From G963663315 sp963663315 (GTDB lineage: Bacteria > Pseudomonadota > Gammaproteobacteria > Arenicellales > Poriferihabitantaceae), in NCBI GenBank assembly GCA_963663315.1, contig OY760176.1, positions 1,984,001 through 2,048,000 of the forward strand: a DNA stretch of 64,000 nucleotides, written 5' to 3'. Position 1 is the first letter of the stretch; each line of letters opens with the position of its first letter. The translations under genes were made by a program, and so were the position numbers. The notes under the pieces are model-generated. The model worked only from the letters and a program-made list of their open reading frames with translations, did no database searches and had not been told where the DNA came from. Below are positions 9,725-18,155 of the stretch, one piece after another.

Positions 9725-11077
9725 CTAGACAATGGAAAACATCTTCTCCAAATAGTGAATATTACATCCCCCTTTGATAAACCCGGGGTCCTGAACCAGT
9801 TCCCTGTGCAATGGGATATTGGTTTTTATTCCTTCAACCACCATTTCCTGCAGTGCACCACTCATTCTCGTCAACGCTTCGGTACGATTCATGCCATGGG
9901 TAATCACTTTTCCGATCATGGAGTCATAATAGGGGGGGACTACATAGAAACTGTAAACATGGGAATCAACCCGAACCCCCGGGCCTCCAGCCATGTGGTA
10001 CTGGGTAATCTGTCCCGGAGAAGGCATGAATGTTTTTGGGTCTTCCGCATTGATGCGACATTCGAATGCATGTCCGTTAAACTGAATCTCATCCTGCGTA
10101 AACCTCAGTTTCTGCCCATCCGCAACACGAATCTGCTCCTGCAACAAGTCGATGCCTGTGATCATTTCCGTTACCGGGTGCTCGACCTGAATCCGTGTAT
10201 TCATCTCGATAAAGAAAAATTTCCCATCCTGATAAAGAAACTCGAAGGTACCGACACCGCGATATCCGATCTGCTTGCAGGCATCAACACAGATTCTGCA
10301 GATTTCATCCCTTTTTCGCTCACTGATGCCGGGGGCAGGCGCTTCCTCTATCACTTTTTGATGATGTCTTTGCATTGAACAATCACGCTCACCAAGATGA
10401 ACCGCATTGCCATGGGTGTCTGCCAGCACCTGGATTTCGATATGCCTGGGCGCCTCCAGAAACTGTTCCATATACAAAACATCATTGCCAAAAGCGGCGG
10501 CTGCTTCCTGTCTGGTGGTATTGATTGAATCGAGCAGCCTGGATTCATCCCTCACTACCCGCATTCCCTTACCGCCGCCGCCGCCGGTAGCCTTGAGCAT
10601 CAGCGGGTATCCAATTCGCTTTGCCAGGACTTGCACTTCACCCATGTCGTCGGGTAATGGCCCATCAGACCCTGAGACACAAGGCATGTTTGCCGAACGC
10701 ATCGCTTCAATGGCGGAAATCTTGTCCCCCATTGTTCTGATAGTGTCGGCAGTCGGTCCAACGAATACAAATCCGCTTTGCTCAACCTGTTCTGCGAAAT
10801 TCGGATTTTCAGAAAGAAAACCATAACCGGGATGGATCGCATTCGCCTCTGTCACTTCCGCTGCCGAAATTACCGATGCGATATTAAGGTAACTCTCAGC
10901 AGCAGATGCAGGCCCTATGCATACTGACTCATCTGCCAGGCGCACATACTTGGCATTCCTGTCTGCCTCGGAATGAAGTGCCACCGTCAATATATCCAGT
11001 TGCCGGCAAGCACGAAGAATTCGCAGTGCGATCTCACCACGATTGGCAATAACCAGTTTTTTGATCTGATTCATCAT
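9725..11077 (-). CDS. accC: Acetyl-CoA carboxylase, biotin carboxylase subunit
   Basis: 450 residues from the ATG at 11077; a TTG at 11086 and a second ATG at 11074 are alternatives. It carboxylates biotin on AccB with ATP and bicarbonate, the first half-reaction of fatty acid synthesis. Visible are KKLVIANRGEIALRI at the start, the glycine loop ATGGGGGKGMRVV near 160, GERDCSMQRHHQKVIEEAP near 235, and EMNTRIQVEHPVTE near 290 with catalytic Glu and Arg. It is directly downstream of accB, a fixed pair. The carboxyltransferase subunit accD is at 37458-38357; accA is not in the window. Confidence 0.97.
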   Translation of the reverse strand: MMNQIKKLVIANRGEIALRILRACRQLDILTVALHSEADRNAKYVRLADESVCIGPASAAESYLNIASVISAAEVTEANAIHPGYGFLSENPNFAEQVEQSGFVFVGPTADTIRTMGDKISAIEAMRSANMPCVSGSDGPLPDDMGEVQVLAKRIGYPLMLKATGGGGGKGMRVVRDESRLLDSINTTRQEAAAAFGNDVLYMEQFLEAPRHIEIQVLADTHGNAVHLGERDCSMQRHHQKVIEEAPAPGISERKRDEICRICVDACKQIGYRGVGTFEFLYQDGKFFFIEMNTRIQVEHPVTEMITGIDLLQEQIRVADGQKLRFTQDEIQFNGHAFECRINAEDPKTFMPSPGQITQYHMAGGPGVRVDSHVYSFYVVPPYYDSMIGKVITHGMNRTEALTRMSGALQEMVVEGIKTNIPLHRELVQDPGFIKGGCNIHYLEKMFSIV

Positions 11078-11095
11078 ATAAAACAATAAAACAGA

Positions 11096-11542
11096 TCAGA
11101 CAATGAGAAATAATGGTTCGCCATATTCAACCGGGTCTCTGTTCTTCTTGTAGATCGCTTTAACCGTCCCTGCCACTTCTGCTTCCAGGTGGTTGTAGGT
11201 TTTCATTGCCTCGATAATGCACAGGACATCTCCTGTTTCAACCACCGTTCCGACAGAAACATAGGGGCCGGCATCCGGGGATGATGCATTATAAAAAGTC
11301 CCGACCAGCGGTGAATTGACCACAATTCCGGCTGCCTCGCCTGCCCCTGGAGAAACAGTCTGGGTGACCGGCGCTGGTGTTTGAGAGTCAACAGGGGGCG
11401 CCGGAACATACTGCTGGGTTGCAGCCGGAGCAGTACCAGCACGACTCAGTCTGATCGTGCTGTCACCTTCGGTAATCTCCATTTCAAGCAGCGTGGAGTC
11501 TTCCAGCAGTTCGATCAGTTTTTTTATTTTTCTCAAATCCAT
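11096..11542 (-). CDS. accB: Biotin carboxyl carrier protein of acetyl-CoA carboxylase
   Basis: 148 residues. An N-terminal helical AccC-docking region (KIKKLIELLEDSTLLEMEI) is followed by a Pro/Ala/Thr-rich flexible linker (about 38-75) and a C-terminal biotinyl domain. The biotinylation site is the Lys in IEAMKTYNHLEAEVAG; Thr follows the Lys where E. coli has Met, a known natural variant. The thumb loop region (VGTFYNASSPDAGPYV) is present. It is in an operon between aroQ and accC. The window also has bioY, a biotin transporter component. Confidence 0.96.
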   Translation of the reverse strand: MDLRKIKKLIELLEDSTLLEMEITEGDSTIRLSRAGTAPAATQQYVPAPPVDSQTPAPVTQTVSPGAGEAAGIVVNSPLVGTFYNASSPDAGPYVSVGTVVETGDVLCIIEAMKTYNHLEAEVAGTVKAIYKKNRDPVEYGEPLFLIV

Positions 11543-11571
11543 CAGTTTCTCCGGATCATCCGGTAATAATC

Positions 11572-12027
11572 TTATTTATCCTGATCTGACACCTCAAGCG
11601 CCGACACGGCAAAGTGATATGCAGATTCATAGCCCGCAGGACCGAGTCCGGCGATCACCCCCCTTGCGATATCAGAAAAATATGAGATTTTACGAAAAGG
11701 TTCTCTGGCGTGGACGTTGGACAGATGCACTTCCAGGAAAGGTATCTTGACCGCACTGAAGGCATCTCGCATCGCAATACTGGTATGAGTGAACGCAGCG
11801 GGATTGATGATGATAAAATCCACACTTTCATCAGGTGCCTGCTGAATCCAGTTGACGAGTTCATTTTCAGCGTTACTCTGCCGACATTCGAGTTCAACAC
11901 CATCGGTGTTTGCCAATTGTATCAGCCGGTTATTGATCTCAGCCAAACTGATAAGCCCATAATGCTCGGGCTCCCTGAGCCCAAGCAAATTTAGATTAGG
12001 TCCATGCAGTACAAGAATTTTGATCAT
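11572..12027 (-). CDS. aroQ: Type II 3-dehydroquinate dehydratase
   Basis: 151 residues, the typical size. It dehydrates 3-dehydroquinate to 3-dehydroshikimate in the shikimate pathway. The N-terminal LHGPNLNLLGLREPEHYG contains the catalytic Tyr and Arg loop, FIIINPAAFTHTSIA is the central motif with the Asn/His region, and EVHLSNVHAREPFR is the substrate-binding segment with the catalytic His. It is the first gene of the aroQ-accB-accC operon, the standard gammaproteobacterial order, and is transcribed away from the glycosidase-like gene at 12130. Confidence 0.96.
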   Translation of the reverse strand: MIKILVLHGPNLNLLGLREPEHYGLISLAEINNRLIQLANTDGVELECRQSNAENELVNWIQQAPDESVDFIIINPAAFTHTSIAMRDAFSAVKIPFLEVHLSNVHAREPFRKISYFSDIARGVIAGLGPAGYESAYHFAVSALEVSDQDK

Positions 12028-12129
12028 GGCAAACTGACGGTGAACTACGGGTTCAGATTATCGCAAAAATATATTTTAGAGTCCAGTTCGGCGAGATTGA
12101 CTGAATTTTATTGAAAGTTAAAGAAAATA

Positions 12130-13182
12130 ATGAATCAACACCCTGATTGGTGGGACCCCTGGTCTTGCCAGCCCTATACAATTCCAGAATCGGACAAAGC
12201 CAGAGTTACCGCGGCTAATCTTCGCGAATACGCCAAGATTCTGTTCACCGCAATCGGATTGGCGGGTGGCGTGGCCTGGCAATACAGTCAATTAAGGAAA
12301 CACCAGAATAAAGCGATGGATGATTTCGCCGGGCTCGGCATCAATTCAGAGGAAAAATGGCAGAATGCACACGTTGAAATGGTTGAGGAACTGGGCGTCA
12401 GGCATCTGTTATTACGAATCCCGGTATGGCAACCCGACCAGTGGGACCGTGACCTGAAATTTCTGGAAAGATTTGAGGCCAACAGATTTGTGATAAATAT
12501 CCTGCAGGACAGGGAGAGCGTAAACAATGCCGATTTATGGCAAAGTCGGCTGCACGATATTTTTAGTGCATTTTCCAACCGCTGTAACATATTCAAGATT
12601 GGCAATGCCGTGAATCGGTCAAAATGGGGGTGCCGCAATACCAGTGACGCACTTCGACTGTTCAGAATTGCAGATGATGTCCGTACGGATTATCCGCATA
12701 TCAAGTTGCTGGGTTCATCCATCATTGATTTCGAGCCTCTGCCGATGCAAAGAACATTGTTCAATTCCTATGGATACAACATGGACGGTTGTGCTGCATT
12801 GCTTTATGTCAATCGCCGCGGCTCTGCTTATGGCAAGCAATATCGTTACTTCAACCTTGAACGTAAAATTCGTCTTAACAAGGCAATGCTCAAACTGTCC
12901 AATAATACCCGGGACAATTTATGGATCACGGAGACAAACTGGCCACTTCTGGATACCGCACCCTATACACCCAATTCCGGACATCCAGGAACGACAGTGG
13001 ATGAAGCCACCCAGGCCGACTACCTGAAACAGTATTTCAGGGTTTCACTCAGCACGGGCTGGGTCGAACGTGTTTACTGGTGGCAATTGATCAATCCTGG
13101 CTACGGGCTGGTAGATCACCGCCAGGGAGGCTTGCGAAAGATGCCTTCTTACCATGCCTTTAAATCGTTGCTGGCTGAATGA
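12130..13182 (+). CDS. Putative TIM-barrel glycoside hydrolase-like protein
   Basis: 350 residues without a signal peptide. Pieces fit a (beta/alpha)8 glycosidase of the GH39/GH53-like clan: RHLLLRIPVWQPDQWDRD near 95, FKIGNAVNRSKWG near 157 (where a family member would usually show the NE acid/base pair), and LWITETNWPLLDT near 280 with a Glu after a Thr in the nucleophile position. VERVYWWQLINPGYGLVD near 315 is the last strand. The usual acid/base glutamate is not evident at 157-160, so activity is uncertain. Its stop is 40 bp before the SDR-like gene and they are probably co-transcribed. Substrate unknown. Confidence 0.55.
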   Translation: MNQHPDWWDPWSCQPYTIPESDKARVTAANLREYAKILFTAIGLAGGVAWQYSQLRKHQNKAMDDFAGLGINSEEKWQNAHVEMVEELGVRHLLLRIPVWQPDQWDRDLKFLERFEANRFVINILQDRESVNNADLWQSRLHDIFSAFSNRCNIFKIGNAVNRSKWGCRNTSDALRLFRIADDVRTDYPHIKLLGSSIIDFEPLPMQRTLFNSYGYNMDGCAALLYVNRRGSAYGKQYRYFNLERKIRLNKAMLKLSNNTRDNLWITETNWPLLDTAPYTPNSGHPGTTVDEATQADYLKQYFRVSLSTGWVERVYWWQLINPGYGLVDHRQGGLRKMPSYHAFKSLLAE

Positions 13183-13222
13183 TCAGAAATTTTGGAAATC
13201 ACAGGCCGCACTCCTTTTCCTG

Positions 13223-13999
13223 ATGCCGGTTTCGATTGACACTGCCAACAGTTTCAGCGTAGACATAATCTCTCTGGCCGGCCGGAATATTGTCGTTACT
13301 GGCGCGGCATCTGAAACCGGCAGCGCGGTCTGTGTCGCCGCTGCCCGGTCGGGCGCATCAGTCATGCTGCTTGATCGCAAACAAAGAGATTTAATTCCGG
13401 TTTACGATCAGATCTGCGAGTTGGGATACCCGGAACCGATGATGGTTGAAATTGATCTTCGCCGTGCACAGCCTGAAGGGTTCATGGTACTGGCAGATTC
13501 CTTGAGCCAGACCTGCGCCGAAATCCATGGTCTTGTGCATTGTGCGATGTGGGGTTCACCGCTGACCCCGGTCGCACACAGTGATATGCCTGCCTGGCAG
13601 AAGATTCTGGATCAACAATTGATACGCCCGATGTATCTGACCCGCTCCCTGTATCCGCTGTTAAAACACAGTAATCCGGTTTCAATCATATTTTCAGTAC
13701 TGGCAAGCGGACGCAGCGGCTCGGCCTACTGGGGAGCAACCGGCACAGCCTTCGCAGGTATCGAAAACCTGTCTCAAACCCTGTCCCAGGAATGGGAAAA
13801 CCGGAAAATCCGTGTCAACACGCTGGATTGCGGGAAAGTGAAAACCGCACTTCGAAAACAATTCTATCCGGGCGAGAATATCGGGCAGTTGCGCGACCCG
13901 GATGACTGCGAAATCATTCGGCATTATCTTTATCTGCTGTCAGAACACTCTGAACACATCACCGGCAGTCAATTGTCTGTCCCGCCCCTGGCCGGGTAA
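13223..13999 (+). CDS. YciK-like SDR-fold protein lacking the catalytic Tyr and Lys
   Basis: 258 residues from the ATG at 13223; an in-frame ATG at 13154 would overlap the previous gene. The whole chain lines up with the E. coli YciK branch of short-chain dehydrogenases, for example NPVSIIFSVLASGRSGSAYW and RVNTLDCGKVKTALRKQFYP. The YxxxK active site reads T173-G-T-A-F177, the NAG motif reads HCAM (106-109), and the TGxxxGxG cofactor loop is degraded to TGAASETG. The fold is probably kept but dehydrogenase chemistry is unlikely. There is no frameshift and the frame is intact, so it is not an obvious pseudogene. It converges with rluB, 24 bp between stops. Confidence 0.75.
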   Translation: MPVSIDTANSFSVDIISLAGRNIVVTGAASETGSAVCVAAARSGASVMLLDRKQRDLIPVYDQICELGYPEPMMVEIDLRRAQPEGFMVLADSLSQTCAEIHGLVHCAMWGSPLTPVAHSDMPAWQKILDQQLIRPMYLTRSLYPLLKHSNPVSIIFSVLASGRSGSAYWGATGTAFAGIENLSQTLSQEWENRKIRVNTLDCGKVKTALRKQFYPGENIGQLRDPDDCEIIRHYLYLLSEHSEHITGSQLSVPPLAG

Positions 14000-14023
14000 A
14001 TCAGTAAGGCAACCGCCTGATCC

Positions 14024-14839
14024 CTACCGTACCCTGAATTTTCGCTTTTTCGGAACCTTCGGCGTGAATATCCTGTTTTTATCCTGATTGCCGGAAACGA
14101 GGGCGATGGTTTCCGGCGGGAGCTTGATCCAGTTCCCTGGCTTTAGCCCGCGAGGCAGCGCCACAGCGCCATATCTGATTCTGTTCAATCTGTTCACCCT
14201 GCAGCCGATGGCCTCCCACATTCTGCGCACTGCACGATACTTGCCTTCGGTTATCGTTACCGAATACCAACTGTTGGACTGTTCTCCTGCCTGTCTGTTT
14301 AATGCGTGAACCCGATCGAAGCGAGTCAGCGCGCCATCGATTTTTATTCCCGATTCCAGTTTTTCGATACCGCTTCCGGTCACTTCACCAAAGACGCGGC
14401 ACAGGTATTCGCGCTCAAGTCCAAGCCTGGGATGCATCAGATGATTGGCAAGCCCGCCATCATTGGTGAACAGCATGATGCCACGAGTGTTGATATCCAG
14501 CCGCCCTACCGCCACCCATCTCTGTCCTTTAATCGCAGGCAGATTTTGAAAAACTGTCGGGCGATTTTCGGGGTCGGAGCGGGTGCAAATTTCACCTTCA
14601 GGCTTGTTATAGAGCAGCAGTTGCTGCGGGTTTTGCTGATTCCTGTCATAGTGCGTTTTCAACGGTCTGCCATCAATACTGATCCGGCAACCCGCTGCCA
14701 CCCGATCACCGGGCCGGGCTATTTTTCCATCTACTGAAATTCTTCCCTGAACAATCCATTGATCGATTTTTCTCCTTGAGCCTATCCCGAGCGCCGAAAG
14801 ATATTTCTGCAGTCGCTGTTGTTCAACCGTTGCTGGCAT
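14024..14839 (-). CDS. rluB: 23S rRNA pseudouridine(2605) synthase
   Basis: 271 residues from the ATG at 14839, chosen because the S4 domain begins there (MPATVEQQRLQKYLSALGIG); a longer frame starts at 14884. An N-terminal S4 RNA-binding domain (about 8-70) is followed by the RsuA/RluB catalytic domain with LLLYNKPEGEICT and GRLDINTRGIMLFTNDG, where the Asp is the catalytic nucleophile. A basic C-terminal tail (KVPKKRKFRVR) is typical of RluB. Its start overlaps the end of scpB by 17 bp, the common scpA-scpB-rluB arrangement. Confidence 0.92.
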   Translation of the reverse strand: MPATVEQQRLQKYLSALGIGSRRKIDQWIVQGRISVDGKIARPGDRVAAGCRISIDGRPLKTHYDRNQQNPQQLLLYNKPEGEICTRSDPENRPTVFQNLPAIKGQRWVAVGRLDINTRGIMLFTNDGGLANHLMHPRLGLEREYLCRVFGEVTGSGIEKLESGIKIDGALTRFDRVHALNRQAGEQSNSWYSVTITEGKYRAVRRMWEAIGCRVNRLNRIRYGAVALPRGLKPGNWIKLPPETIALVSGNQDKNRIFTPKVPKKRKFRVR

Positions 14840-15455
14840 CACTGGCCTGCAAATCCGACAGCGCTTCCACAGGCAGTGAGACACCCGAATCTTTTGCCAG
14901 GTCGTTTGCGACCTCAGAAAATTCGCGCTGCTCCATCAAGGGAGGCAGATCACTCAGAGATTCAAGATTGAAATATGCCAGAAATTGCGGCGTTGTCACG
15001 AAAAGCTCAGGGCGACCTGGAACATCCCTCACTCCTGCCTGCCTGATCCACTCCCTTTCCATTAATCGCTGCATGATCTCCGAACTCACTGATACTCCCC
15101 TGATCTCCTCGATATCACCGCGTGTCACAGGTTGACGGTAGGCGATAACGGCCAGCGTCTCAAGCTGCGCCCTGGACAATTTCGGGGGGCGCCCGGCGTA
15201 CAGTTTTCTGATCCATTGGGCATACTGAACCCTGGTTTGCAGTCGATAGCCGTTGCCTGTTTTTTTGACCTCGATACTGCGAGATTCATAATCACGCTGC
15301 AATTCCCTGATCGTCGATTTCACCTCATCCGATCCGGGCGCAGCCTCCTTGTCAAAAACGGATTGAATCACCGACACACTCAATGGGGTCTCAGACACAA
15401 TGAGCAGGGACTCGATTATATTTTTCAGCTCGGAGTTGGTTACTTCACTGCTCAT
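14823..15455 (-). CDS. scpB: Segregation and condensation protein B
   Basis: 210 residues. It has tandem winged-helix domains with the conserved SRAQLETLAVIAYRQPVTRGDIE (central part near residue 95-115) and RGVSVSSEIMQRLMEREWI. ScpB pairs with ScpA and SMC in the bacterial condensin that compacts and segregates chromosomes. It overlaps scpA upstream by 11 bp and rluB downstream by 17 bp, so the three are coupled. The C-terminal 40 residues are a loose, acidic tail. Confidence 0.93.
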   Translation of the reverse strand: MSSEVTNSELKNIIESLLIVSETPLSVSVIQSVFDKEAAPGSDEVKSTIRELQRDYESRSIEVKKTGNGYRLQTRVQYAQWIRKLYAGRPPKLSRAQLETLAVIAYRQPVTRGDIEEIRGVSVSSEIMQRLMEREWIRQAGVRDVPGRPELFVTTPQFLAYFNLESLSDLPPLMEQREFSEVANDLAKDSGVSLPVEALSDLQASDASNG

Positions 15456-16248
15456 TTCTTTTCACATAAATGGACCCGAACGACTCATTCTGCACAACGA
15501 CCAGCATATCATCGCGCACCAACTCGAGTATCGCCATAAAGCTGACGACCAGTCCGGTCCTCCCCTGCTCAAGGTTGAAAAACTCTTCGAAACGCACAAA
15601 ACGTGAAGTGTTGTGGATTTTATGCAGAATGTATGCCATTTTCTCCCGCATCGTCAGACCTTCCCTGTCTATTGAAAATTTTCGATTCAGCCTGGAACGC
15701 TCAATCAAATTTCTGAATGCAACCACCAGATCATTGAGCGACGCCCTTGATTCAACCTTGACAGGTTCAGGGTCCTGGAAACCGACACTGACCAGGTAAA
15801 GCTCCCTTTCCAGTCGAGGTTGACTGTCGATATCCTGCGCAGCCTGCCTGAATCTCTCATATACCTGCAATCGGCGAACCAGCGCGACTCTGGGGTCATC
15901 TTCTTCGGATTCTTCTTCGGGATACAGTTGAGGTAACAGCATGCGGGATTTAATTTCAGCCAGCATGGCCGCCATCACCAGATATTCTGCCGCCAGGTCC
16001 AGGCGAAATTTACGCATCAGTTCGACATACTCCATATACTGCCTGATAATCAGTGCAACCGGAATGTCCAGTATGTCGAGATTCTGTTTTCGGATCAGAT
16101 AGAGCAACAAATCCAATGGGCCCTGAAAGGTTTCCAGAAATACTTCCAGTGCATCCGGAGGAATAAACAGATTCTGAGGCCACTTTTCCAGCGCTTCGCC
16201 ATTGATCAGTACAGGTGCAGGCAGCTTACTGTTGCTGATACTGGTCAT
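15445..16248 (-). CDS. scpA: Segregation and condensation protein A (kleisin)
   Basis: 267 residues. The kleisin hallmark ETFQGPLDLLLYLIRKQNLD is near residue 38, followed by DLAAEYLVMAAMLAEIKSRM and a C-terminal winged helix (VSFMAILELVRDDMLVVVQ). It bridges the SMC heads. It starts 3 bp after the stop of trpS and overlaps scpB. An acidic patch EEESEEDDPR in the middle is usual for the linker of this family. Confidence 0.94.
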   Translation of the reverse strand: MTSISNSKLPAPVLINGEALEKWPQNLFIPPDALEVFLETFQGPLDLLLYLIRKQNLDILDIPVALIIRQYMEYVELMRKFRLDLAAEYLVMAAMLAEIKSRMLLPQLYPEEESEEDDPRVALVRRLQVYERFRQAAQDIDSQPRLERELYLVSVGFQDPEPVKVESRASLNDLVVAFRNLIERSRLNRKFSIDREGLTMREKMAYILHKIHNTSRFVRFEEFFNLEQGRTGLVVSFMAILELVRDDMLVVVQNESFGSIYVKRNEQ

Positions 16249-16251
16249 CGA

Positions 16252-17490
16252 CTACCTGTATCTGGTTCCGACCGCATCCCTGACAATCTGCATGGTCTCG
16301 CGAGCCTTCTCACGAGCCTTCTGATTGCCTTGATGAATTATTTCCTTCACCAGGGCCGGATTCGATTCGTAGGTCCGGGCACGCTGCTGTATTTCTTCCT
16401 GTTCTTCAAGGATCTTTCTGATCAATGGTTTTTTGCATGCAAGACAGCCGAAAGATGCCGCACGACAGCCGGAATTAACCCATTCCCGTATTTCCGTATC
16501 ACTGTACACCAGATGCAATTGCCATACCGGGCACTTTTCAGGGTCACCAGGATCTGTCAGTCGAACCCTGGCAGGGTCCGTCGGCATAACATTGATTGAT
16601 TGTTCGACTCGCTTCGGGTCATCTCTCAGGGCGATAATATTTCCGTAGGACTTTGACATTTTCTGACCGTCAAGCCCAGGCATTCTGGCCGCCTCGGTCA
16701 GTAATACTTCAGGCTCGGGTAGAATGGCCCTGCCCTTTCCCTCGAAAAATCCGGTCAGCCGGTCTTTCTGATCCTGACTGAGATTAGCTTGCTCTCGAAT
16801 CAGGCTTAGCGCTTCCTGATGAGCCTGTTTATCGCCCTGCTCCGAATATGCCCGTTGCAAGCGGAAAAAAACTTTGGCGGATTTTTTGCCCATTTGCTTG
16901 ATCGCCTGATCAACACTGGTCTTGAAATCAGGGCCACGCCCGAAAAAGTAATTGAATCGACGTGCAACTTCCCGAGTCAGTTCAACATGGGGAACCTGAT
17001 CTTCTCCCACAGGAACATAAGCCGCACGATAAATCAGAATATCTGCGGACTGCAGCAGTGGATAACCCAAAAAGCCGTAGGTTGCCAGGTCCCTGTCCTT
17101 CAGTTTTTGTTGCTGGTCCTTAAAGCTCGGCACCCGCTCCAGCCAACTCAGTGGTGTGACCATCGACAACATCAAATGAAGTTCTGCATGTTCGGGCACT
17201 TCGCTTTGAATAAACAGGGTGGCCTGCTCGGGGTCCACTCCCGCTGCCAGCCAGTCGATCACCATATCCCAAACATGCTCCTTCATGGTTTGCGGCGTGT
17301 CATAGTGGGTGGTCAGTGCATGCCAGTCTGCAACGAAATAATAGCACTCGTAATCGCGCTGCATCCTCACCCAGTTCTTCAACACCCCGTGAAGATGCCC
17401 CAGATGCAGTCGACCGGTTGGGCGCATACCAGACAGCACCCGGTTATTATTACCATTCAGGCTGTCGTTTATTGGTTCGTCTGAAGTCAT
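16252..17490 (-). CDS. trpS: Tryptophanyl-tRNA synthetase
   Basis: 412 residues. Class I synthetase charging tRNA-Trp. The first signature is PTGRLHLGHLHGVLKNW (HxGH) and the second is QKMSKSYGN near residue 275. It is longer than the 334-residue E. coli type: an insert between the two motifs (about 195-255, SVDQAIKQMGKKSAKVFF onward) is shared with the long Pseudomonas-type enzymes. Its start overlaps the upstream Sua5/YciO-like gene by 4 bp and scpA follows at once, so trpS heads into the scpAB-rluB operon. Confidence 0.95.
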   Translation of the reverse strand: MTSDEPINDSLNGNNNRVLSGMRPTGRLHLGHLHGVLKNWVRMQRDYECYYFVADWHALTTHYDTPQTMKEHVWDMVIDWLAAGVDPEQATLFIQSEVPEHAELHLMLSMVTPLSWLERVPSFKDQQQKLKDRDLATYGFLGYPLLQSADILIYRAAYVPVGEDQVPHVELTREVARRFNYFFGRGPDFKTSVDQAIKQMGKKSAKVFFRLQRAYSEQGDKQAHQEALSLIREQANLSQDQKDRLTGFFEGKGRAILPEPEVLLTEAARMPGLDGQKMSKSYGNIIALRDDPKRVEQSINVMPTDPARVRLTDPGDPEKCPVWQLHLVYSDTEIREWVNSGCRAASFGCLACKKPLIRKILEEQEEIQQRARTYESNPALVKEIIHQGNQKAREKARETMQIVRDAVGTRYR

Positions 17491-18131
17491 TTCATGCGCT
17501 GAATTTTTCGCTGGATGAAGAGGTCGATATCACCTTTGCCTGCCCGGAGGACTTCAGGGATGCCACTGACCAGATTGACGACCGATGTAGGTTTATTGTC
17601 ACAAGGCCCGCCATCAATCACCAGATCAATATCGTGCTCCAGAATATTGCGAATTTCTTCCGCATCGTTCAGCGGCAGAGCCTCCCCCGGCAATATCAAT
17701 GTTGAACTCATAATCGGTTCCTTTAACGTATCCAGCAACATTTTCACGATAGGGAAATCGGGCACTCGCAAGCCGATTGATCGTCGTTTCGGGTTTTGCA
17801 GGCGCCTTGGAACTTCCCGGGTGGCAGCGAGAATAAATGTATATGGTCCTGGAGTAAAGCGTTTTAACAGCCGATACATGTCGTTGTCCACTGTGGCATA
17901 TAAACTCAATTCCGACAAATCCTGACAGACCAGAGAGAAGTTGTGTTCGCTGCTGACCTTTCTGATCTTGATTACCCTGTCCATCGCTTTCTTGCTGCCA
18001 ATGGCGCATCCGAGGGCATAGCTTGAGTCTGTCGGATAAGCGATCACACCACCTTGTTTGATGATTTCCACTGCCTGATGGATCAACCTGCCCTGAGGGT
18101 TGACAGGATGAATCGAAAAATACTGTGCCAT
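17487..18131 (-). CDS. Sua5/YciO/YrdC family protein
   Basis: 214 residues, a YrdC-fold protein. GGVIAYPTDSSYALGCAIG and the basic segment VIKIRKVSSEHNFSLVCQ mark the nucleotide/threonine site. The C-terminal LVIDGGPCDNKPTSVVNLVSG is typical of the YciO branch. YciO-type proteins are related to threonylcarbamoyl-AMP synthase but their in vivo role is less clear than that of TsaC. The window also holds a TsaC at 3300-3854. It overlaps trpS by 4 bp, a gene pair frequent in gammaproteobacteria. Confidence 0.85.
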   Translation of the reverse strand: MAQYFSIHPVNPQGRLIHQAVEIIKQGGVIAYPTDSSYALGCAIGSKKAMDRVIKIRKVSSEHNFSLVCQDLSELSLYATVDNDMYRLLKRFTPGPYTFILAATREVPRRLQNPKRRSIGLRVPDFPIVKMLLDTLKEPIMSSTLILPGEALPLNDAEEIRNILEHDIDLVIDGGPCDNKPTSVVNLVSGIPEVLRAGKGDIDLFIQRKIQRMK

Positions 18132-18155
18132 GTTTTATTTGATCGTTTTACTTGA

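Noticed and set aside
9755..10378. 207-residue plus-strand open frame over accC
   Set aside because: Antisense to a highly conserved gene; His/Phe-rich composition expected of a shadow frame.
12097..12130. TTGACT plus TAAAGA as a promoter for the glycosidase-like gene
   Set aside because: The -10 matches at only three of six positions and would place the start site on the ATG; too weak to list.
16819..17484. 221-residue plus-strand open frame over trpS
   Set aside because: Antisense shadow of a well-conserved synthetase, no domain visible.
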